Source: Halichondria panicea (lineage: Eukaryota > Porifera > Demospongiae > Suberitida > Halichondriidae). From it: 64,000 bases of DNA. Below, piece by piece: positions 21,401 to 33,400 of the stretch. Numbering within the stretch: the stretch's first letter is position 1; each line of letters begins with the position of its first letter. A program made the position numbers and the translations under genes. The notes below the pieces were generated by a model. The model saw nothing but the letters and a program-made list of their open reading frames with translations. It made no database searches and was not told the DNA's origin. Where the stretch lies: positions 3,594,830 to 3,658,829 of the forward strand of contig NC_087389.1 of assembly GCF_963675165.1 (NCBI RefSeq), given 5' to 3'.

Positions 21401-24400
21401 TGAATTTTTTCATGCTGTTCTTGTATACGGATAGAACTTCGAACATTAGTTTCTCAAAACGGTAGGTCAATACTGTCCCCCTTTCACCCGAAAATATTTT
21501 GGGGTAGGAAGGTGCAAAGTGAGTGATATTGTAATCAATTTGAAGCTTAAGCACTGCTTTATTTAATTATGCAATAAAATACAATTAATTAGTTTGCTCC
21601 ATAAGGGTTGTTTTCCTAGGCCCTGTCACATATATAGCAACATAATCATACCTTTCACAGGCGCGTAACAATGCGGGGTATAACATAAACATGAATGCAC
21701 ATGCAAAACAAAGTGTTTTCTTCAACATGCGTACCCGACTAGTATAAAAGCAAACACTTGTTTGAGCTCTGCAGTTGCTGTTATCTATGCAAGACAACTA
21801 CCATGGCGTACACTTTAAAACACCTCCTGGCTGCTTGTTTGATACTGGCTCTACCTGCTGCATTGATTGCCAGGCCAACAGTTTCACAACGGGACCAGCT
21901 GATCAAGCAGCTTTTAAACAATAATCCAAGCAAGAGAGCAAACAATTTTTGAGGATAAGACCATTGCTTCAAAAATCCAAGAAAAAATGTTGGTGCGTTG
22001 ACAATTATCAACTTTATCTAATGACAATTACATTGTATATACTCAATACTGTACTGAATTTTTATATCCCTAAAGGAACAGCTGTTACATCGTCTGAGGA
22101 GCCAAAAGCAAAGTCGCATTATAGAAAAAAAGCTGGAGGTTAGAGATACATTAAAACAGCAATACGATACAACATATAATATAGAATCGCATGCATGCAT
22201 GTGTCCTACGTAAACATGCATGTATGAATACGGCACTTTACAACTGCACTTTACAAATGCAGGACGAAGACATGGCAATGGCTGATACTTATGATGCAGG
22301 GCTCTTTGAGGGAGACATTGCTCTGACTGTGGAGGACATAGCTGAAATGAATGACCTTGATATGGTGAGTTCACATACCGCCACGTATGCAAATACAATT
22401 GTAGTTTGCCATAATATAGTCCGGGAGATATCTGTATACCACATGGCCATGGCCATGTACATGTATATGTAGCCATGCACTCGGAAACTTATTGCTTGCA
22501 TGTTTATTGTTCACATGTTTTACAGGATGTTGAAATCCAGAAAATATACAGCAGGGCAAGAAAATGGCCAGAGGGAAAACTTTACTATTCCTTCGATGAT
22601 GGTTTCCCAGAACTCGGTAAATATAACGTTCTAGAAGCAATGGCGGAGTACGAGAAAAGCACATGTGTGACATTCCATGAAACAACTGAGGGTCAACATT
22701 TAAACATCACACATAGACGTAAGGGCTGTTGGTCATACATGGGAAGACTCAATAAAGTGCAAGAGTTGAGTCTCGGACCTAGATGTCAAAGTAAAGGAAC
22801 CGCTATGCACAAACTAGGTCATGCAATCGGATTCTTCCATGAGCAAAACAGACCAGATCGAGATCGTTATATTACTGTTCACTGTGAAAATGTCGGAGAC
22901 AATAAAATATTAAACTTTGATTTGCAAAAGTATATCAATTTTCAAGGTGAGGAGTACGCGTTTGATTCGATTATGCACTACAGTAATAATTCTTTCTCGA
23001 AGAATAAGCAGCTTACAATGACGATTAAAAATAGGGAAGTTTGGGAAGAACAAGGTGAACCCGAACTTGGAGCTAGAAAGAAACTCAGTGACATTGACAT
23101 TAGACAGATCAACAAGACATACGGCTGTTATGTACCAAATAGTCAAATGGGGTCTCTTCGTGTCAAAGTACTGCAAGCTGGCCCTTTCCAAGATCCCGCT
23201 CACTATTTCGTTTGCGTACTTGCCCAAGATTCTAAAAACAACAAAGTATCGAAATGCAAGAAAAAGGATCTTATGTCTACCACAGATCCAGAATGGGACA
23301 AGGAGTTTGTATTTCACCCAGTCAACCCCGAAACAAAATTCTATTCTTTCGATATTACAATCAAAAAGGAAAAGGACAGATTGTTCTACCAGGCCAAACA
23401 ATTTGGGTGGAGTCAAAAGAGCGTTCGGGCAAGTACTACACAAACAAAGCGCAGAATGTTCTTTATCAATACAAAATCGTGTGAAGAACAATCAGAGGTG
23501 GCACAATCAGAGGTGGCATGGACAAATTCTTAGAATTGGTAGGCAGAGAACAATAACTATAATAATTAAGTATCAGACTTTCTTAGCAATGAGAATAGAG
23601 TTCTATACACGCTTGCATTAAGAGGATGTACGCAAAAGATAATTTGGGGTTTTTGTGATTTTGCTGTTCACGCATGAGTGACTGATTGCTGATTACATAA
23701 AAACCAGGTGACTTCCCTAACAGTGAATAGAGTCATACATACAAGTAAAAGATACATGATATATACATGTAATTGTTAACATAATCCTCCTAGAGAAGCT
23801 GATTCGTATTAGCTAGATATATGTAGATATACACTTCATGTTTGCATACACTCCCGTGAATAATGTCATACAATGTCATGTATGCACGGATAGTGCTAGC
23901 CTCCTTCAATGATGTTTAAGGTAGTTAAACAAGGTTAATCGATGTACATGTACCTCCCATGCTGCCCTGCCTACTATCATTACATAAAGACACGCCCATC
24001 TTATATGAGCATGTGCTCTTGAGGTCCCTGCCTTTGCTATACCAGCTATCTGAGTAAAGCCCCAACCCTCCTTTGGTTTCTATAATCTTTTCTGTCGTTA
24101 TGACATGACTGAGCCGAGGCTATGACTGGTGGCCAGGCCACGTTTTTACCACCAAGTACTTAATTAGGGGAGCAATAATTATTAATAACTGTATTCCTCT
24201 AATTAATTAGAGGGGATACCTAACCCTAATTAACAGTCATCAGTCATGGTCCGGCTCACCCTCCAAGGAGCGTTGCGGTAATGGGTACATATATACATTT
24301 AGTTGTCTGTATGAGTATAGTTAGTAAGGTTAGCATATGTTTCTCAGAGTACTGAGATTAACAGGCCTCAATGAAGAAAAGAAGGCCTGCTACTGACTGT

Positions 24401-27400
24401 TTGCGCATGCGCAAGATATTTGTAAAATTTACTGTAAAACCAAAATTGTTTGCGATATCCTGAATTAGACATAATATATACCCCACTTGGGGTATGTGTC
24501 ATAGCAACTAGGTGGGGTTTAACTACCACAAACTCCGCATTCCTCCATGAACTCCCTTGCCTTGAGGGCACACTGTTTTATACTAGATCTACACACAGCC
24601 AAGAGAAGCTAGACACTTGTTAGCAAGGGCAGGACAGATGGGTGGGGCTCGCTAAACACCATGCAGGAAGGCTGGAGGAAGGGTGGGCTCACTGCTTGGA
24701 AAAGGACAAGTTAGTGCGTAAAGTTAGAAGCTTAGCACTGGCTACAAACTATGTTAGAAGGTTAGCACTGGCTACAAGCTATACGCACAAGCTTTTTGTT
24801 CATTTAAAATAGTTTTTGAGACTGTTAGCTAGTTGTGTCAAGGTGAGGTAGCTTAGGTAGCAAGCATATTTCATTCCAGTGGGTATATAACACAACAACA
24901 ATATTGTCCACTACATTTGATTGCAAACCATCCTTGGCCTCGGGGCTTCGCCCTCGTCCTCTGGGGTTTAATTACTGCCATAAATTCTGCTTGTATAGTG
25001 GACAATAAGTATATAACAAAGAATACATCAAAATCATACACAGAGTTATATAGCTAGCTAGCTAGCTAGAGACAGAGCTGTACATGTATGTTTGTTGCAA
25101 TTAGAGTCTACATGTAGACTTTCACCAAGCTGCTAGGTTAGTATTAGATGGAGGTGGCCAGTCCATATAGGCTAGTGTAAGCTTTCACTCCGTTCAGACA
25201 ATTGTTGCAGGCTGTGAGTCTTTGTTAGCACAGCAGGCTAAGGGCAAGGTAGCTATCAGACAGGCTAGAAACCTTCAATCAAACTTTCTATCTACTCTTG
25301 ACTTCCTTCAATCCACTTCCGTTAGCTGTGACGTCATTGTTTTACTGAGCATATACATGTACATTGTTATCCTGCGTTAGCTGGCTAATGGTTAGCGCAT
25401 GCGCAAGCAGTCGATACCATGCAAGCCCACAGTGCGGCCTGGGATCAATCAAGGCTATAGGGCTTGTGCAAATAAAGTGTGTAATGATTATAGTGCTCAT
25501 AGCTCACCTTTGTAATGTGAGTGGTGATGGGGGTCCAGGTGAGGGAAAGCTGAGGGGTGTTGGCCACACCCATTTCTAGGAGGGCTGCCACAGGGAACAA
25601 TCCAACCTCCTACACGTATATGTAGTAGGAGATTGACCAGTGTGTGTGTAATAGCCCATACAATGTACATACACATGTATGAGCTGTTACTGAAACGATC
25701 ACTCCTTGAACTACAATGTACCGTATTACTAGAATATTTTGCGGGTGAAAAACGTTTGCGAATGAGCCAAATCAGCAGAACATTTAACCCTTTATGATAT
25801 AACTATTGCGTTCTGGAAAGGATCATGTGTATTTACTAGTAATAATTTCGGTTTTGCGGATTTTATTGTTGCGAATTGATCAACCATCGCATAGTTCGTA
25901 AATGTTTGATGCTCGCAAAACATTCTAGTAATACGGTACATGTATACGTACAACTGGCATAAGTGTATCTACATAATTATACTTGTTTCAACTAGCTAAA
26001 AATGAATGTGGCGTAATTCTATAGAGGGGAGTGAAAGTGTCCATAGCTTACCCTGGGGTTCGGTGAGGCCATGGCATTGTCAGACAAATGACAGAGGGAG
26101 GTTATCATGCTCGTTACCGTGGTGTCTCTCAGTTTCCTGTGAATATACATGTACATGCACTGAATAATAGAATCTGTACAATTAATTATACAGTGCATGT
26201 ATTTTTGGGTGTTACATATGCATGCTGTATGGTAAACATAATTATAGCCACATTATTTTGGTCCATGCATACCGTATAGCTAGAAATTTCTGCGAATTCT
26301 GCGTAAACGCAGAAATACTATCCGCAAATGCTTATTAACCACGCCTAATTTAACAGTTGAAAGTTCAATTCGCAGAAATATTATCAGCAGAAGGTCTTTT
26401 TACAGCTATTCGCAGAATTTTTGGGCCACAGAAATTTCTAGCTACCATATAGCGGGTATAAATGTTCGCGGTTTTCGCGGATTGAGCCTGTACCGCGAAA
26501 ATTCATACCCACAAAAATTTATGAATAGTACTATTAGTAGGCGTGTTCAGTATTATTGACCACACCTATTGACAATAAGAGGAAAGAAAAAGGAATCAAG
26601 AGACAAGGACGCCGGTATAGCCCAGATTGTTTTGTACTGGTGGTATCCCCTGACCATGGCCTGCACAGCAAACGTTCTGCTAGAGGTGGAGGACATAGTG
26701 CCTCACCGATTCTATTATTTTATACAGGCTTAGCCTGGATTCGAGGCTAACGGTGTGGAGGTACAGCTGCATGTTGATGTGCGCATGCGCCAGAAGGCTG
26801 GAACTCAGACCACAAAAATAAAATCCGCAAAATCCTTTGTAGAGGTCCATCCGCGAAAATGTATACCCTCGAAATATACCCGCTATAAGGTATACGGTAA
26901 TTATATAGCTACCTGTGTTAGTACGTGCTAGTACCCTCGCGAAAATACGCCCACCCTTTCTGCAAGAATTTAGTTTAGGCTTATTACTATTAGGGGACTG
27001 AGCGTATAATCGTGAACGGCAAGTTTTCACTCGAATACGCGCCCACCCGCGGCCTCAAATCGAGGTTTACCCTTGTGGCTATGGCTATGATATTTTAATA
27101 CATAGTATGAACATTTCATTGACAACAACAATGTTATAAACTAATGCATGAGTATGATTAAAGCATGACAAGAGAATGAACAAGAAGAAGTGGACTCTGA
27201 CTCTATTCGTTGCTTCCCGAAGTATGGACAAAGTTGTAGGTCATACTTCTAGAGAGCTATCAGGTAGCTCTGTTTCAGCAACAACATTGGCTTGGGTGAT
27301 GACTTTGTTCTCAGATTTGTGTTAATTGTTCCCTTTCCCTGCATATAGGACTAGTTTATTCCCTGCATACATCTTCAAGGGCAAACAGATCCACACAAAG

Positions 27401-30400
27401 AAACTTATATACTGTATGTCTGACGTGGTCCAGCAAGGAGTAGAGTCTAACTATACATGTAGCTACATGTACTACCTAAATTTGCTTTCTTCACTAAAAT
27501 TAAGTGTGAACATGGGGCATTTAGCTACTGCGTATGCTTAAACTTCATTCTGGGTGGGCGTATTATCGAGTCACAATACCCTTGTAAGAACTTCAAAGCA
27601 AAAGAGGGAATGGGCGTTTAGCTTATTTTCGTGAGAGTACGGAATATACATGTACATGTACAAGCACTCAAGCACACAACAGACTTGACGAGACACGTGC
27701 AAATATAACACTTGTGATCAGGAGCAAATGAATGCAGTTTTACTTGACAAGATTTAATTAACATGTAGCAAAAGGCTACCAATGTCGATGTGGTCGACAT
27801 ACACATCGACATAATTTATTCATATGTGTATGCCTCCACCAACCAGTGTGGGGTACACTCACTGAGATGACTTGAAGAGTGAGTTCAGTTTCTCTGTCAG
27901 AGAAGAGATGTCAGTCTTCTTCTCGACACTCACCAGCGACTGCAGTGCACAACACAGACACTGATCAGGATGAGGGTACATGTGTCCGTACATACATGCA
28001 TACACATACTACATACACATGACATAATATAATTATACAAGGATTGTAAATAGTATACAGTGTACATGTACATGTGCAACAAAAGTACCATGTAAAAGTC
28101 TTATACTCAAATTGCTGTTGATAATACCAGGAGTGATAATACACATGTCAGCACACATGGTGTTTATACAGTAGTGCCACAACGTAGACAGAGCAACATC
28201 TTTTGATAAACCGTGCATAGTATGGTGCTACTGAATAATATTTGACAGATGCTACTAAAGCCTTACCAGGGCAGAATTGTCCGCAATGCCACTCTGCTTG
28301 AAACCTCCGCTGGCTAGAGGTCGAAGTCCAAATATCTCAAATATGTACTGTCAGAGAGAATATAATGCATGCACAAGACGGTACATTTTAACTATAGAAA
28401 AAAATCGAATTAGCATGTTGTACAATCATGTAGGTTGCTGAGGTAGCAAAAAGCACATCATCACATGCACACACCAATCCTACATTAGTTTTTGAGCAAG
28501 GCAGATACTGAATGAAAATTAACATGAATGCGTGAGACAGGCGATTATGACTAAGCAAGCATGGGCTCACTTGTAGAGCATTGAGTAACAGCGGCCAGGC
28601 TGTGTCCAACACGTTGCCATAGAGATCCACTATCTCTAGCAAACTGTTCATGCACTGGAGATTCTTGACCGATACCTACATGTACATGTATGGAAAGAAA
28701 ACCACCTCACATGACAATTACTATAATACATATACACGTACACACGATTCAGTACAACACATACTGTCATGTACATGGAAAATCATGCATTCATTCATAT
28801 GGAACTTTACTTAAAATACTGTACTTTTCACATAGTGTACCATTTGAAACAACCCACGCATCATGTCACAATGTACATGTAGCGTGTCACCTACCAATCC
28901 TGACTGCTGCTGTTCTTTAACTCCCGAGTTCCCACTGCCCAGATTCCTAACAGGCATCGTTGGAGTGCCGCCCCCTCCACTGGTCTCACTCCCCACACCC
29001 TCACCACCTCCACGCCCAACACCAGATCCCTCTGATAAATGCAATTTTCGCCTCGCTCCAAAATCACCACTCCTAGGTGGCTCTTGTATTAACCTTTGAC
29101 CTCCAACAGTTGTCCCGGCAATATGCGAAGGTGGAGCTCGATTCTCGGGAGAACCAGTCACACTGGTTTCAGAACTGCTGCTTTGTCCTGTTTTAGAATT
29201 TGATTTTCTAGGTTCGGGGTGTTTAGATCGCTGAGTGATAAGACTCATGAGGTATTTGGGCGGAAGAGAAGCCTTGCAAAGTGAGGTGAGGAAGGCGTCT
29301 CGGGGAGAGGTCATTTGTAGACGACCACACAGGTTGATGTATGTGGTATTTGCGGACAGTATCTTATTAGTCGTCTGCTCATCAGCACTGTGAGTGTGGG
29401 TGGAGGAATACATAATGATGGACTATGTACACATTGACACGCTATATAAGGTGTTCACATAATTATAAATGTACAAGCAACAATAAAAAAAGTGAATTTC
29501 ATATAAGCTGCAGTTATATAATAAACGAAGTTGTGAAGAGATTAATTTGTGTAGGGTACAATCAGAAGTGCATGAATTCACTCCTGGTACAACTTATCTA
29601 CATGTACACTGCAAGAGCTGTCACGGCTCACCAAGTGTCTAGTAGCAGAGCGAGTGCAGCCAGTACTCCAGACCAGGAGGACTTTAGCATGGTGCTCTTC
29701 ACACCATCAGAAGCTGTGAATGGTGTGAACATGCACACAGCATTCATAGTGTAGTTTCTACACTGTACATGTACATGTGTGTACACCATGTGAAGAACTC
29801 TACAAGATGATTATACATGTGTAGCTACCATTCCACCCAGTACATGTACCTTAATTAGCTCACCGTTTGATGTGGGAGGGGGCGTGGTTGCCCGAGATGT
29901 GATCCTGTCACAAATGACCAGGGACACACTCTTGATGGCATAGAGCAGTGCGTTCATGGCAACCACTAGGGGATACCCCTCTACTATCAGCGGGACATCA
30001 GACTTGTCCAACATCTCAAGACTGCACACGATAACAAGAATTAAAATACGTATGAGCAATCTAATCAACATGGCAGAGCACCTACATGTACTACATTTGG
30101 CCATTCAATTAAAGATTCGGTTTTCAATGAACAAACTCTCTACTAATAAAGCAATCGACTCACTATATAGGCTTGGTGTGTGCTGACTTTGGGAGCACCT
30201 CCACTTGAATATTGTTGCCACGGATACTAAACAAGTGCAGCTGTCTGCCACTGCTAACATTCATGCCTCCGGCTGATGGAAGAGCACTGTTACTATTATT
30301 AGCAACACTCGTTGAAGATGATGACGTAATTCCAAATGGTAGCTGTACTGGTAAAGGTTGGGAGGTGAAGCTGTGTTGAATACAGCTGCCCAGAGCATCG

Positions 30401-33400
30401 ATGATGTCTCCAAATATGCGTGACGAGTGCTCCTGCATGTCATAACGCTCACAGAAAGACCTGGGGTAGGAGGTCAATAATAGAATAAGGGGACTAAAAT
30501 GGTACATGTACATGCATGTCATAGCGTCTAAAGGGTTATCAAGTTACAATTTACCACGCTGTGTGCGAACTACTAGTGGATACTTGACCACACCTACCTT
30601 TTATAAAATTCTAGGTAATGAATTACACTGTAAATTGTACCACGAAGTGATTGCCAAACACATACTGTACACGCAAGAGTGCATAAGAAGAGAAGAGTGT
30701 CGAACTACTGATACTTCTACACAAACACTGTGCACAAAGTAACATGACTTGCACGTGATAAAGTATTGTAAATTTACTAGTAATCTCCTAGTAAATGTTA
30801 ACCGTGGACGTTTTTAGGGGTGTGGTAATCGAACAATTCTAGCTAGTTATTCATGTTCAATGTTCAGAGCTTGTGGAGCTGCTCACTGCACACTGATAGG
30901 AGACGATCTCTTCACAAAAATCATCTAAATAGAGACAATAGTTGAGTTGATCCTCTTCACTTGCACTCTTTACTCACTATTAACAACTTCTGTGCGTTGC
31001 GTAATTATGCGCAAATGTCATCAATTGCGAGATGCTCACGTGCAATTACAGGATGTCACGTTACTTTGTGCACAGTGTTTGTGTAGAAGTATCAGTCGCT
31101 CGACACTCTTCTCTTCTTATGCACTCTTGGTACACGTATGCATATAACAATGTGTTAATTACTTCTCTTAATGCAGATCGACTCACTTGAGCAGGTACGG
31201 GTCATTACAGAATGAGAAGAGGACCTCCACAGCGAGGGTCCGCTGCCACTGTGGCTTGTCAGGGTCCAAGAACCGTACCAACATGCTTAGAAAGATCTCA
31301 CATTGGGTCACCTGAATAGGGCAGTTAACTCATAGTCACACTGTACTCATAGCTAACAGCAATGAGAAAAACATCTGCACAGTACTTCTACATTATTATA
31401 ATTATGTACAACATGTAGTTAAATGTGAGTGCGTATCAGTAACGTACAGTACACCAGGGATAACACATGAAATTTTGTGGTTAATTGGCTTGAACATCGT
31501 CATGTGTAATACACAAATACATGTACTTATCATGACTGCCAGTGAAAAATCAGGACACTGCTGACAATGGCAAGAGCAAATTGAATGTAGTCAACAACAA
31601 ATACTTACATGACCTACATGTATCACTCAAACTATAAAACACACATTCAAATGCATACATGTAATTATGTACACCAAGAGATAGCTCTCACCAGACAAGA
31701 GAAGAACTCTCGTATGAGAACATTCAATATCCGAAGCAAGCGGACAAAGAGTGCAAAGGTCGGTTTATCGGCAGCAAGGAGAGCAGCTGCGACAGGGGAT
31801 GGGCTGGCATGGCGATACTTGCTGGACGGAGAGAAGAGCTTGATGACCAGGGGACATACTCGCTCAGTTAGCAGCTGGTTGAACAATTTCTCCTGTTGGG
31901 ATCAAAAATTCTAAAATGAAGAAACACTCCTAAAAACCGACTATTTCCATTACACGGTACGTTTAATCAAAAGTCTTTGACAACCCATTTCCAAATGAGA
32001 CTGTCTGTTTAAAGTTGCATGTAACGCTAACCCTCACTCTCACTCATACATATATCTTAATTCTGTAATGATAATTAATTCTGCCAATATCTTAATTAGT
32101 AACACACCTTGACAAAGACCTTGCTATGTCCAGATAGCACGGCCTCCAGTAGCTCTAACCCCAATGACAGTTCCAAGTCCACTGACCCGGGCAACCAAGC
32201 CGGGGGGTCTCCATTTGTTAGGAAACATATGTCCTGAGGGGGTGGGGGTACACTGAACATGTACTGTATACTGGTACGTACACTCGCAATCCAGGCTTAA
32301 AGTACATTGTAGGTGCAAAGCTAAGTGTATTATATAGGTAACGTATCTACATGTACATGCAGGGTGTCATACAGGGGAAAAGGGGGGATATCCCCTCCCT
32401 AGCTCCAATTCCCTCCCCTTTTTTTTGCATTCAGGTACTAGTTGTATGACTGAGTGTCCATAGCTGGCAATTTTACATACTATAACAGGGTATTGAAATA
32501 ACAGTTGACTTTTTTTAGCTCTTATTTCCCCCCTCTACTTCAAAATCCTGTATGACACCCTGACATGCATGCGTATAAATAAAGAGTGAATGTAAAAATG
32601 TACCAGTACAATCATAAAATAGAGAGGCCACAGTGAATAATTATTCCTGAGTTTCAAAGCAAAATATATCATGCACATCAGTGAGTTAGCAACATCTGCA
32701 CACCAATGTATGTGTGTACATACACTCGGTCCAAATCTTACCTGAAAGAGGAGGTACGCATCGTTAGCTTGTGTCGGAAGCTGATTGGTAGCCCCACCCA
32801 CTGCACTCACACCCTCCTCCTCCACGAGATTGTCCAGACGCTCAAATAGAGAGAAGACGATCTGTCGAATGGCCACCCCTGCAGTATTGCGGACACTCGA
32901 TTCTTTCGACCCGTACAGCTGGAAACACAGCTCCAGAACCTGCACAGAAGTATATACGTACACATTCGATCTTTTCATGAAACGATTTGATGAATTTCAC
33001 AACTGATATTAAGTACGTATAAATAGATATCCACAAAAGAACTCTCTGGCAAAAACAAAAAAGTGGCACATGCGATGAAAACTACATGACGTATTATGGA
33101 GATTATTTGGGGGCACATGTATGTGCGTGTGATATACGCTGTCACCTTGGTGAGGTCTTTCCCTTGCACGACCTCAGTGACAGAGACCAGTAGGAGTATG
33201 GTCTGCAAGATCTTGAGCTCCTCGACACCTGACACCATCAATACTCGCAGCGTCGCCACAATCGACTGGACACTTTTCTGAAATGAGGAAATACAATAAG
33301 GTACCCTATTTACTTGATTAAACGCCCTCCTTGATTAAACGCCCATTTCGTTTAAATGCCCATAGTAAAAGCTCAGTCTTTGTCAACAAACGCTCATCTT

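Larger units (their letters stand above)
18440..23600. repeat. Duplicated block, copy B (within the MON2 gene)
   Basis: Source-like copy of the block at 3153-9965, containing MON2 exons 22-18 in their normal context plus the intronic astacin copy. It lacks the extra internal duplications of copy A and carries one additional 420-bp element. Confidence 0.88.

Noticed and set aside
26929-27645. Possible large MITE with CCCTCGCGAAAATACGCCC / CGTGAGAGTACGG ends
   Set aside because: The ends pair only imperfectly and several partial motifs (27005, 27548, 27615) could be separate elements, so no element was annotated.
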